From the NCBI RefSeq assembly GCF_000003815.2, contig NC_049992.1, forward strand, positions 15,114,092 through 15,173,346: DNA of 59,255 nucleotides, in the 5' to 3' direction. This stretch comes from Branchiostoma floridae (lineage: Eukaryota > Chordata > Leptocardii > Amphioxiformes > Branchiostomatidae). The notes under the pieces were generated by a model that made no database searches, was not told the origin of the DNA, and saw nothing but the letters and a program-made list of their open reading frames with translations. Position 1 is the first letter of the stretch; each line of letters begins with the position of its first letter. Made by a program: the position numbers and the translations under genes. Below, piece after piece: positions 11,961 to 20,896 of this stretch.

Positions 11961-13051
11961 GCCTGTCTGCCTGTCTGTCTGTCTGCCTGGCTGGCTGGCG
12001 CCTTGCTTGCTTGCTTACTTGCTTACTTACTTGCTTGCTTACTTGGTTTCATTCACTCGAAGCTTATGAGTTCGACTGTAGGGTTTTATTGTAGGCAAAT
12101 AAAAACGGAGTCATATTTACCTACTAACCGTGGAACACCTGCGCCCGTATTAGAGAGTGAAAACGGAACCATATTTACCTACTAGCCGTAGAGCACCTGC
12201 GCCCGTGTTAGAGAGAAGATATGCCAAACTGTAGACAAGTGAAAACGGAACCATTTTTACCTACTAACCGTAGAACACCTGTGTCCGTGTTAGAGAGAAA
12301 ATATGCCAAACTGTAGACAAATCAAAACGGAGCCATATTTACCTACTAACTGTAGAACACCTGTGCCCGTGTTAGAGAGAAGATATGCCAAACTGTAGAC
12401 AAGTGAAAACGGAACCATGTTTACCTACTAACCGTAGAACACATGTGCCCGTGATAGAGAGAAGATATGCCAAAGCTCTGTATGCCTACGGGCCGCGGGA
12501 GGAGAATGAACTCAGCCTCGAGCCTGATGACGTCATCGAGGTGCTGGAGGGGGAAGATGGCGGCTGGTGCCTGGGTTACCTGAGGGGCAGGATAGGCCTG
12601 TTCCCCTCCAACTACGTACAGTTCATCCCCGCAAGACAAGGTACGTCCCTTTAAATTGCAGAAAACACTAGAATCAGTTCACAAAGCATGGCAAACATTT
12701 TCATGACCCATAATTGTTGTAATCATTGTGTTCTATATCTAGGCATATGACGAAAATATAATCAGTTCGTAACACAAAATATCCGGATCTTTATGAAAGT
12801 ACGTCGGTGAAGATTAGGCATGGAGGTATTAAGATACTCCAAATAGCAATTACTCAAGCAACTAGATATAGTTTCGGAATCATGTACAATTGCTTAATAC
12901 AATCGAGTAATTGTTATTTGGCGTATTTATGTAAGTGGTTTATACAAAGTTATGTTATAATCATCTGTGTTATTTTGCAGTCATGGCAGCGAAGGCAGGT
13001 GTGCTGTGTAAGGATATTGAAGATGATACGCCATCCAAACGAAGCATCTAA
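7719..13051 (+). CDS. Ig-superfamily transmembrane receptor with cytoplasmic SH3 domain (5'-partial)
   Basis: Six exons joined by GT..AG introns: 7719-8012, 9084-9368, 10689-10928, 11644-11718, 12458-12640, 12981-13051 (TAA). Reading frame is continuous and all five introns are phase 1. Domain order is Ig, Ig, one transmembrane helix, a basic then acidic/proline-containing cytoplasmic segment (EPPPYASLPG), a linker, SH3, and a short tail ending SKRSI. It is therefore expected to be a type I cell-surface adhesion or recognition receptor that binds proline-rich partners inside the cell through its own SH3 domain. The first exon starts in mid-codon, so signal peptide and perhaps more Ig domains lie upstream, outside the window or undetected. 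The extracellular half resembles nephrin/KIRREL-type Ig receptors only in general style; I do not recognise an ortholog. The Ig-TM-SH3 order is unusual. Confidence 0.85.
8138..8262 (+). mobile_element. tRNA-headed SINE, truncated
   Basis: An A-box-like GTGTCGCAATCGGCAGC and a B-box-like GAGTTCAAACC are spaced as in a tRNA, followed by CTTGTGCCCTTGGGAAAG, the tail shared with the SINE at 8510-8977. Anticodon-stem pairing is aberrant, so it is not a functional tRNA gene. It lies in the intron between the Ig exons. Confidence 0.75.
8510..8977 (-). mobile_element. tRNA-headed SINE, near full length
   Basis: On the minus strand the head GGGCCGCGTAGCACAGTGG (A box) and GGTTCGAATCC (B box) is followed by CTTGTGCCCTTGGGAAAGGC, a CTCGGATAGGACGTTAAATG core and a long 3' body. 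It is intronic in the Ig receptor gene. Confidence 0.82.
9084..9368 (+). CDS. Exon: Ig-like domain 2 (I-set-like) of the Ig-TM-SH3 receptor
   Basis: The acceptor TAG ends at 9083 and the donor GTATGC starts at 9369. Ig features in order: TLQC, NPPPNITWVKDG with the core tryptophan, and DTGEYKC followed by TATNGIG, typical of an I-set domain. NIT and NDT are potential N-glycosylation sites. Length is 285 nt with phase 1 ends. The codon spanning the junction with the previous exon gives LDVLFPAS, a normal inter-Ig linker. Confidence 0.92.
9955..10265. repeat. Dispersed repeat copies with internal inversion, CAAGCAACTGGATATGG family
   Basis: AAGCAACTGGACATAATTTT at about 9966 is inverted at about 10040-10070 (CAAATTCATATCCAGTTGCT) with a central GTCAGTCGACC. 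A direct copy of the 200-350 element follows at 10127-10265. It lies in the intron between Ig 2 and the transmembrane exon. Confidence 0.7.
10287..10357. repeat. Short perfect foldback
   Basis: GGGCTGCACGAGCAACCTCC and its reverse complement (GGAGGTTGCTCGTGCAGCCC) flank a short AGCTCC-rich loop. Intronic in the Ig receptor gene. Confidence 0.8.
10689..10928 (+). CDS. Exon: transmembrane helix and juxtamembrane region
   Basis: The acceptor CTAG ends at 10688 and the donor is GTACTT at 10929. It encodes a hydrophobic helix (VAVIVGATAGG, then WLVICVLLVVWF) followed at once by the stop-transfer cluster IRRRR and a lysine-rich stretch, giving type I topology with the SH3 domain inside the cell. 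An FAFYYN segment and PPPYASL are possible tyrosine or WW/SH3-type docking sites (inference). Length 240 nt, phase 1 at both ends. Confidence 0.88.
11644..11718 (+). CDS. Exon: cytoplasmic linker
   Basis: A 75-nt exon between acceptor TTTCACAG and donor GTACGG. It encodes EKPTNQKSGYAGIETMRKSA followed by SQKFK. It is supported by an exact phase 1 fit to both neighbours and clean splice sites. No known domain; one tyrosine in SGYAGI. Confidence 0.7.
11861..12044 (+). repeat. (GTCT)n and (CTTG)n microsatellite
   Basis: About 130 bp of GTCT/GCCT tetranucleotides followed by CTTG/CTTA units, preceded by a TTGG/TTGT-rich stretch from about 11761. It lies in the intron before the SH3 exon. The overlapping cysteine-rich open frames are artefacts of the repeat. 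Confidence 0.95.
12154..12480 (+). repeat. 82-bp minisatellite carrying branch point and splice acceptor, ending in the SH3 exon
   Basis: Tandem units each contain TACTAAC (one reads TACTAGC), then GTTAG/AGAGAAGATATGCCAAA. The TAG of successive units ends at 12211, 12293, 12375 and 12457, an exact 82-bp period; an older, shorter unit ends at 12153. The last unit runs into the SH3 exon, so the repeat includes the first roughly 17 nt of coding sequence. Upstream it abuts a TGTC/CTTG microsatellite. Confidence 0.9.
12458..12640 (+). CDS. Exon: SH3 domain
   Basis: The exon encodes a nearly complete SH3 fold: ALYAY (ALYDY motif), the acidic RT loop EENELSLEPDD, VIEVLE, GGWCLGYLRGRIGLFPSNYV. The PSNY and first tryptophan positions used for PxxP binding are present; the second tryptophan of the usual WW pair is cysteine. 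Length is 183 nt with phase 1 at both ends, so the domain is a symmetric, frame-neutral module. The acceptor GATAG at 12453-12457 is the only nearby AG that keeps frame. It lies at the end of an 82-bp tandem repeat, described separately. Confidence 0.9.
12981..13051 (+). CDS. Exon: C-terminal tail of the Ig-TM-SH3 receptor
   Basis: The acceptor TTTTGCAG ends at 12980. With the preceding G it reads VMAAKAGVLCKDIEDDTPSK then RSI and TAA at 13049-13051. The phase fits. No domain is recognised. The protein ends in -SKRSI. Confidence 0.8.
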
Positions 13052-15430
13052 AGAAACAACAAGAACAGTAGCTCTAGCGTACGTAACATCCATTCTACAA
13101 TGGACAGGTCTTTGGAACGAATGGTCGCAGATATAATGTTGACTGAAAACTAGGACAGTTGTTAAAGTTAACTTTAGGTTAAAGAACTTGTGACAACAGT
13201 GTTATACTGGAGAATGGAAGTTTGCACGACAGGGGAGTAGCACTGCCTCTGCAACAACTTGTACAGACATGGCATAACCAATTAATGTAAAGCAATGGTT
13301 CTTTAACTGAAAATTTATGACTCTACAGTCTACACAGTTCATATGGCATTTCCCTTGTGTTTTGTGAGATAACACTTACCTACCCAATGCGCATTGCCCA
13401 TGCGTCCTTATGCTGTCTTGTGGATGGTGTGTTTGACCTTGACGTGCCCTTGAGAGTCGTGAAGCCTTAGCGATATTTATAGTTTGTGAATTGTGTGTTC
13501 CCCGAAGCTGCACAAACGCAGCTAACCCCCTTTATGGCTTAGTGTCCTTATCCCTGAAAGACCCAGAGCTTTAATTTGGCAGTCATTCTCAACATACGGC
13601 GAATTTTTAGTATCCTAGCCCGCCATGTTTCTTTCCATCAGATATAAATAGCGAGTAATTGGTCGTGTGAGATTCAAAGGATCTATTTTTCCTGCCGTTG
13701 GATACAAACCCACAAAAGATACCCGTCCTACTGAGATCATCGAATCAATCTATTATAGAATATATCGGACGCTTCATTTTCAATTGTCTTCAAAGAAGAA
13801 GTCAAACTCCACGATAGTAACAAAGATTGAGTACCCTATTCCGTACCGTATGTACAAACAACCACTTAATATTTGTATGTTAGTATTTAGATTATTTACC
13901 TGTATTTAGAACACACTCAATCATTTCATGTATTTGATTTTTGTTCACTTGCAATTAGCCCCATGGGAATGAATTTGCAGTAAAACTTTTTTGATACAAA
14001 GTCGGAAGCCAAATTTTAGTCCTGTTTTGTTATAATGGAGGCATTTTAAAATGGAAACAAATTCTGAATCAACGAACAACGTAACAAGACGATAATAAGG
14101 GTAAATTTTAGTTGTTGTTTTAATAAGTCGTGTATATTTCATTCAGTTAAGTCATTAAGTATATGTTGACTGAGCACAACCGGAATTGTAACACGAAATA
14201 ATCATTTGTTTTTAATAAGCAAAACACCTTCCTAAAAGCACCACGTAATATATTTCTCTGTGTTTGGCCTGGGGTTTGCGCTTGATGAAACATATCCTAT
14301 AGGATGCACCTGGTACTCGACTTAGGCATTAGTGAAATGTCTTTAAAAAAACATGTCCTCCCTAAAGATGGTATCTCACTGCACTTGAGGCACCGGTGCG
14401 GCACTGCGGGGTTGAAAGATTACTAAAACAATTTCAGAGATCAAGAACAAAATTTCTCACCTTTTTTTTTTCGTTGCCTTCTAAGTCAAACTTTTACGTA
14501 TTACGCAATATCTAAATTATTTTTAAAAAACGGCGAAAATAACACAACAGTGTCGCATTGAACTAACCTCGCATTGCCTCACCGGTGCTCCAAGTACAGT
14601 GAGATACCACCTTAAGTATAACTCGACAGACGCTCTGTGCAGTAGGGAGAAACTTGAACAAAATGTGTGTCGTTCAGTTACTAACCTCCAAGAGACATTG
14701 AATGTTGTAAATAGCTTGATATGGATAGAATACTCTGTTTCTTTACTCTTTTTAATATCAATGTCGTGTTCTCATGAAGGATTTAGACATGAAGAATATG
14801 AATAAGTATTATGAATAAGTATGGAATCAAATACACGTGTAAATATTGCTCTTGTATCCTCCAACCAAAGCCTGGTGCTTTCAATGTTGTATCATACCAC
14901 TCCCATGTATGTGATGTGATAAATGTTTATGTTGTGCTGGCATTATGGAACGTGTACAGACTTACATATATGCGGCTGCAACTCCTGAACCATTGTTCAA
15001 GGCCATTCCTACTAGCACGTGTAGATAGTGGACGGCAGTATTCATGACATATTACAGATAGAAGGACTGCTTTATCAATTTTATTAGTCATAAGGCTTTA
15101 TTTTTTGCAATATTCAGCAAAAGATGAGTACTTAGATGGTCTGATGTTCATAACTGCATGGATGTAAATAATTGTGCTGAGTTGTATTTATTTATTTGTT
15201 TGTTAGCAGTACATTGATGGTTTACAGTACATTGACGTACACCTTCAAGATATTTGACTAGATCATAAGAGACAGTACTCCCAGATTCCGCCTGGAGGTG
15301 TTATTCCACGGCACAGTGGAGTCATTACCTGCTAATTTGTACATTTGTGTTATCTATTTATTCATCTTGTCATTCTTTGAATGTTTGCGATTTTTTCAAC
15401 AAGCAAAATAAAGAAACCATTAAGATGTTT
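13052..15430 (+). other. Probable 3'UTR of the Ig-TM-SH3 receptor
   Basis: AT-rich sequence without plausible exons follows the TAA. The AATAAA at 15407-15412, followed by a T/G-rich stretch, is a credible polyadenylation signal, giving a UTR of about 2.4 kb. A MITE copy (14364-14615) sits inside it. Other AATAAA-like hexamers nearer the stop were not distinguished. Confidence 0.5.
14364..14615. mobile_element. MITE family 1, copy 3
   Basis: Termini AAGATGGTATCTCACTGCAC and ACAGTGAGATACCACCTT; centre partly inverted relative to copy 2. It lies in the probable 3'UTR of the Ig receptor. Confidence 0.85.
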
Positions 15431-16415
15431 GTGGTTTGTCGTTTTTGTTGTGCCTTTTGATGACTTTTACATGACTTTTAGATGATATCAAACCTTTCTG
15501 TGTTGACATGTTTCGATGTATATTTTGAAGGTAATGCATGATACAGGCAAATCAGCAACTACAGTGCAATACTCGCGTTTCTGTGGGGGAATCTATCTTA
15601 TTCTCTATGCTACAATATAAACGTCTATCGCCTGAATTCCTAATAGGAATACACAGTCAGGCTTCGACACGTGGATATCATACCGTATTCCGTAATGTGT
15701 TTGCTAGTCCCGTTGTCAGGTGCTGGTTGCTTAGCAACTGTTGCTAAGGACGTGGTTCGGCTGGAAACGATTGCGAGGCGTGGCTCTTTAGAACCTTATT
15801 GACAATGCCCCTACCACCGGGATGTTTGGAATATTATATTTTTTCTAGCTTAAATGACCAGTATTTCTTAGCAAAAAATACTGAACAGAGCAAAAGGGTT
15901 GTAAAACCTTATTCCGATTTAGAAAAGCTTTTTACTCACCCAAATCAACAAACAGCATACATCATTAACGATCTCACCAAATGTATTTATCTGTCAGTTA
16001 CTAAGAAGTACGTGGTATTCTTTACAAATGGCATGATTCATTACAAGCTAAATAATCAGAATTTTGCGATAATATGGAGATATAGCGCCTTATACTAAAA
16101 ATGCAATTGCCATCATACTTGTTTATTCCCCAAATACCCCCAATCTTATAACCATTATTTTATGAAAGACAGAACAGTCTTGATTGGAAATATTTTTCCC
16201 ATTAAACGTTTTGCGTGCTACGATTTGCAATCCATCGCTTTGCAAATGACGATAACATATTCACCACTACTACTTAATAGTTTCAGTCTCTATTTTAACC
16301 ATGTAAAACTGATACCGTAGAAAGAGACTTTCGAATTTCTTGATCATCACCAAAATGTCCCAGAAAAAATCTATGGATTTTATGAGTACATCACCAAATA
16401 GTCCAATAAAAAAAC

Positions 16416-19400
16416 TTATGGCTGCCATCCTGGATCCGGCAACTTCCCAAGATGACGAACTTTGGGTTTGTTCTTTAACGGCGGCAGTTGTCTCTTTTTC
16501 CCGGCTGAGAACACTCTTGGTTCTAAGTTGATTTCCTCCATATCTACCGTTTCATCCTCTTTCTTCTCTTCCTTATCTTTTTGTTTACCTTGCTTTTCGC
16601 CGTCATCTTTCATCCGCTTGCCTTCTTCATCTTTGACAAGAGACATAGAGGTGCCGTCTGAGCTATCTGACAGCCTGCTACTGTCTTCCCTCTGTTGAAA
16701 TTCAGTCTTCCCTTGCTCTTTAAGTTCACGAGTATTCCACTGGTGCTCACTAATCAACGTCTCCATCTCCGTGGCTTTCTGCTCCTTACTTTTGTCTTCA
16801 GCTTCCAGTGCCTCTACGGCAGCTTGGAGGGACTCAAGTTCTTGTTGTTTAGACTGATTGTTCGAATCGAGGGAAGCCGCTTGCTGACGAAGAAAATCCT
16901 GTTCTAACGCCATGTCTTCTAGCTCCAACTTCAAGGTCTGGACTTGGCCCATTTTCGGAAAGAGCGGGTCAACAGACTTGAGAGAAAAATCAAAATCCGT
17001 TTCCGACTCAATGTTCTCAAAAATGGATGTTTCGGCGCTACGGATTCGGGTCTGTTTTGACTCCCACATCCTTTCCTTCTCTTTGATGACTTTATCTTTG
17101 TCATTTGAGAGAGCTCTTAGCTTGTTTAGCTCCATGATTAACTTCGCTTTGGCAAGCTTGACTTGATCTCTTTGCTTTGTTTTCATGTCCAAAGCTTTCT
17201 TTAAATCACGTATGCTGTACGATGCAGTGGTCTGTCCTGTGGAGGCGGGCTTGTTGGTATCAACGTCATCTTCTGTCTTCTCTGTATCTTTCAAGTCACC
17301 GCCATTCGCATCATATGTGCTTTCTATGATGGCACGGCGTGCTGATAAAGTTGCTAAACCGTCCAACATGACATCCAGGCGTGCCACGGGTTCTTTCTCT
17401 TTTTTAAATTTGTCCCATTTAAATACAGAGTCGTCTTTATCAGTGGCGTTTTTACGTAGGACTTTGTTATTTTCTGTTTTATCCAATGCTTTGTTTTGAA
17501 CTTTGTCTTCTGTTGTATCTCCTCTCGCCTCTTCTTCGGTTGATTCATCTAGATTGTCAGCAGCTTGTTTGTTTTCCTGTTTCTGTGTTTCATTTATCCT
17601 CTCATCTTCTGTTTGTTGTTTTGCATTGGAATCCTTCTCTTTCCTGTCCTCTTTCTGTTTTGCAGTTTCTTGCACATCTACATCTTGCTTCTCCTGTGTC
17701 TCTTGCGTCTGCTCTTCCTCGAGTTTAACTGATGGGCTCTGTTCAGTCGGTGCTTCTTTCTTTACATCATCCGCTGTCTCTTCATTTTTCTGCTTGGCAG
17801 AATCATCAAGAATTTTTGCCGTATTATCCGGGTCTTCAACGACAAGGCTATCCTGTTCTTCACCAGACTTCTCGTCATTTGGTTTGTCATTTTCGTCCGC
17901 CGATCGAGTTTGGTCCTCTTCCTCAGTTATTTTAGTATTTCCTTCGTCAATGCTATTTTCTTCGACATCTGCATCTTGGTTGGCCGTTACATCGCCATTT
18001 GTGTCAGGTTGTATCTCGGAGGTTTCTATCTCTTCTCCATTCGTTATCGTGTCTTGGTTGTCGTCTGTCTTTTCCTCGCTTTCTTTTGCTGTTTCAACCT
18101 CATCTTCAGTGTCTCCATTCGCTTGCTCTTCTGTGCCATCTACCGTACTCATTTCAACGCCTTCCGCTGCCTCCTCAGTAGGTTCCGTGGCCTCCCGAGT
18201 ATCATCAGTTGTTTCCTCACCTTCTTTCTCTGCCTTGTTTTTAGTCTTTCCACCATCTATCTGTTCTGTGTTGTTTTCTTCCACCATGTCGACACTCCTT
18301 GGTTCACTGGTTTCGTTCTTTTCTTCGCTTTCTTTTTCATGTTCATCCTTCCCCTCGTCTTTAGGAGCGCCACTCTCTTCTCCCTCATCTGTACCGTCTA
18401 TCGCTTCATCTTCAGGGCTTTCTGCTGTTTCAGCATTTGTTGCGGTGTCATCACTGTCCTCTTTCTTTTCCTCGGTTTCTTGCATTTGTTCCTCCTTTTC
18501 TTCATCTTCAGTCACTGTACCCTGCACTTCGCTTCCGTTTCCTTCATTCACGTCTTGAACAGTTTCGTCCTTGTTTTCTGTTTCAACCTTGTTCTCCTCT
18601 ACTGCCACAGTGACTAGGCTTTGCTCTTCTCCTCCTCTTGTACCATCTGCATTTGCCTCGTCCTCTCTGTTTTCGTCCTCCATGCTCTCTTTCTCGTCTT
18701 TAATTTGTTCCTTATCCTCAGTCCCTGTATCTCCATGTTCTTCATCTACTGTATCTGTTTTACTGTCAGTGTTTTCCATTGTGTCGCCACTTGTTACTGG
18801 ATTTTCGCTCTTTTCTTCGCTGTCCTTATCAACATTTTCCTCGGTCACGACATTTTTCTGTTCTTCATTTGTACTTTTTGCATTTCCGACTTCGGTGCTC
18901 TCAGTCATGTCATCCTTTGGTACCGTCTGTTGTTTGTCTTCGTTCTTTTCTTCTATTTCTTCTTCTGTTTCACCTTTCTTCTCCTTTGCACTTTCCCCGC
19001 CCTCCTGTTCTTCATTGGAACCTCCTGTATTTTCGGCTTCTGTGCGTTGTGCCTCTACCTCACTAGTTTCTGTCTCTTCGCTGTTTTCCTTTTGTTCGTC
19101 GCTTTCTTTCTCTGTTTCAACCTTTTCCTGGGCCTCAGTCACTTCACTTTCCTGTTCCTCGTCTGTCTTTTCATTCTGGTTGTCAGACGGTCCATGCTGG
19201 TCTTCTTCGTTTGTTTCTTGGTCCTGAGCAGTATCGTCTTCCTTACTCTCTTCAACAACAGAACCATCTCCATTATCTGTTACGCTTTCGTCTGCTTTAA
19301 CAGCTTCTGCTTCTCCTGTAGTTTCTCCGTCGCTTTGTTCCGTTTTCTGTTCCTTGTTCTCCTCAGCCTTGTCATCGCTCTGGCCTCCCTTCTGTTCGCC

Positions 19401-19514
19401 TTCCATGTTTCCAGTAACTGCTTCCGTGTTATCAAGATCGTCCGCAATTTTGCCTTGCTCCACTGGATCACCGTTGTCCATGATACCTTCTAATACCTCT
19501 GTTTGCTCCGACAT
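16416..19514 (-). CDS. Family member A: acidic low-complexity N-terminus plus coiled-coil module
   Basis: A single open frame of 1032 aa starting MSEQTEVLEG. Residues about 1-690 are extremely rich in Glu, Thr, Asp, Lys and Gln, with no hydrophobic core, and are presumably disordered. From about residue 698 (SVFKWDKFKK) a heptad-rich part aligns with member E: LDVMLDGLATLSARRAIIES versus LEMLSKGIADLQERRAALIE, DKDKVIKEKE versus EKDSVIKDKE, and ESETDFD versus ESQTDFD near residue 836. Near residue 1005 GKKRQLPPLKNKP matches GKRKQLPPLRKKP of E. No signal peptide or membrane segment. TTTATT at 16122-16127 may be its poly(A) signal on this strand. The long antisense frames here are shadows of the Glu-rich coding. 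Function is unknown; a scaffold-like role is only a guess. Confidence 0.82.
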   Translation of the reverse strand: MSEQTEVLEGIMDNGDPVEQGKIADDLDNTEAVTGNMEGEQKGGQSDDKAEENKEQKTEQSDGETTGEAEAVKADESVTDNGDGSVVEESKEDDTAQDQETNEEDQHGPSDNQNEKTDEEQESEVTEAQEKVETEKESDEQKENSEETETSEVEAQRTEAENTGGSNEEQEGGESAKEKKGETEEEIEEKNEDKQQTVPKDDMTESTEVGNAKSTNEEQKNVVTEENVDKDSEEKSENPVTSGDTMENTDSKTDTVDEEHGDTGTEDKEQIKDEKESMEDENREDEANADGTRGGEEQSLVTVAVEENKVETENKDETVQDVNEGNGSEVQGTVTEDEEKEEQMQETEEKKEDSDDTATNAETAESPEDEAIDGTDEGEESGAPKDEGKDEHEKESEEKNETSEPRSVDMVEENNTEQIDGGKTKNKAEKEGEETTDDTREATEPTEEAAEGVEMSTVDGTEEQANGDTEDEVETAKESEEKTDDNQDTITNGEEIETSEIQPDTNGDVTANQDADVEENSIDEGNTKITEEEDQTRSADENDKPNDEKSGEEQDSLVVEDPDNTAKILDDSAKQKNEETADDVKKEAPTEQSPSVKLEEEQTQETQEKQDVDVQETAKQKEDRKEKDSNAKQQTEDERINETQKQENKQAADNLDESTEEEARGDTTEDKVQNKALDKTENNKVLRKNATDKDDSVFKWDKFKKEKEPVARLDVMLDGLATLSARRAIIESTYDANGGDLKDTEKTEDDVDTNKPASTGQTTASYSIRDLKKALDMKTKQRDQVKLAKAKLIMELNKLRALSNDKDKVIKEKERMWESKQTRIRSAETSIFENIESETDFDFSLKSVDPLFPKMGQVQTLKLELEDMALEQDFLRQQAASLDSNNQSKQQELESLQAAVEALEAEDKSKEQKATEMETLISEHQWNTRELKEQGKTEFQQREDSSRLSDSSDGTSMSLVKDEEGKRMKDDGEKQGKQKDKEEKKEDETVDMEEINLEPRVFSAGKKRQLPPLKNKPKVRHLGKLPDPGWQP

Positions 19515-20896
19515 TTGAACAACTCAAAGTGGTAAAACCCTGTGTTTCACGGACCAAGCAAACCGGCGTCTTCTATGCTCTTACCCACCTTGCAGTGCAC
19601 TTGTAAAAGCCTTGTAACGTTTGCGGTGAGCCTCTATGAAAACATTTGCATATCAAAGGATACCATGCTAATACGCCAGAAATAAACTCACCCCTTTGTG
19701 TTCCTTTGTTAACGATACGGATGATAGTACTTTTAATCATACATACATGGCTTTATCAACGCTCATTTAGCTGCAGATAATGCTGTTGAGGTCAATGATG
19801 ACACATTGGCACGAACGAGAAAGCAAATGACATTCGTTCCCTGCATTACATGTACGTTATGGTATTAACGGGAAACAGACATCTTAAGGGACAATCTAGT
19901 TGCAACAACAGTTATTTCAGTTCCTGTACAATAGTTTACCGCAGATCTGAACTCCATGTTTTTGTTGACAACACTTGTTTACATTTGTTTTGCACGTGCT
20001 CGTCACTGGCCTTCGTCCGTCTACCTACACATCAATCTTCAGTCCACTGGGCCGATAAAAGCTGACTCATATTGTAAGAGCCTATATGAACAGATGAAAC
20101 TGTGCATTAACATGTGGCTTTTGATATGATGATGTTGAATTATTGATATCTACTGATTACCCTCTCCATCCGATGCTTTGCCTTTGTTCAGCATACGTAA
20201 TTGGCCCGGTTGCTCTGGGAATAACAGTCCTTACCGTGCCCTTAGAAACCCCGTACACACTGTCGTCACTAGGGGTCAAAGTGCACTACAAATGAGAGCC
20301 ACTTGACTCTACAGAAGCCCCCGTAAAACGCCATTTTAAGATCATTTCCTCCATTTGGAAACAACGGTCCAGTGAGTATTGCTTTGGTAGTTATTTCCTC
20401 TTCAATGTTTGACAGGCCTGCTGTCTGGACGTCTTGGGATCATTTTCTTAATGTCTAGCAACCTAATGGAATGGCGAGATGGGGCTAGGACATGCAGGGC
20501 TATTTCTGTGTTAGGATATGTCAGTTCCTTCGGATTACATTTTTAATCAGCACAGATGAGGATTAATGTATGTTAATTGCAGATTCTTTACCTTGGGCTA
20601 ATTGCAGGTAACATGAGGTATTCAAAAGGTGCAAAAACAATTTCACAAGTGTCTACTCTAGTCTGAAAGCTAACTCTAGATCCTGGGTAATTGAATTCGA
20701 CTTCGTTTTCGGAGACAGTAGAAGACGCAAGATCCCACAATTTTTATCATGTGTGGGTTTTGTGATGTTAGAAGGTTTTCTTGCTGTCAGTGGATTTTTA
20801 GAGATTTGTGTAGACTTTGGTGGCCTCATCAAGCAGTTCTTATCTTTCGTGATCGTGATTAATATAAAAGCGTCATTTTTGTCACCAGAGACTACA
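19515..20896. promoter_or_regulatory. Head-to-head intergenic region between A and B
   Basis: 1.4 kb separates divergent starts of A (-) and B (+), so it should hold both promoters and 5'UTRs. A CAG at 20886-20888 shortly before the B start could be a splice acceptor of an untranslated first exon. No defined core promoter was recognised. Confidence 0.4.

Noticed and set aside
11761-12185. Cys/Leu/Ser repeat frames (CLSVCLSV...)
   Set aside because: Translation of the GTCT microsatellite in three frames.
12417-12457. Alternative SH3 acceptor at CCGTAG (about 12436)
   Set aside because: It would read AAC ACA-type codons in a frame that meets TGA before the SH3 domain, so only GATAG at 12457 keeps the frame.
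15805-16098. 97-aa frame MPLPPGCLEYYIF...
   Set aside because: Composition is protein-like, but no domain, no splice sites and no poly(A) context; it lies between two 3' ends. Kept out for lack of support.
17503-18558. Ser/Phe/Cys-rich open frame of 351 aa opposite gene A (and 18571-19493)
   Set aside because: It is the antisense of GAA/GAG-rich coding sequence, which rarely produces stops on the other strand; composition is pure low-complexity Ser/Phe/Leu.
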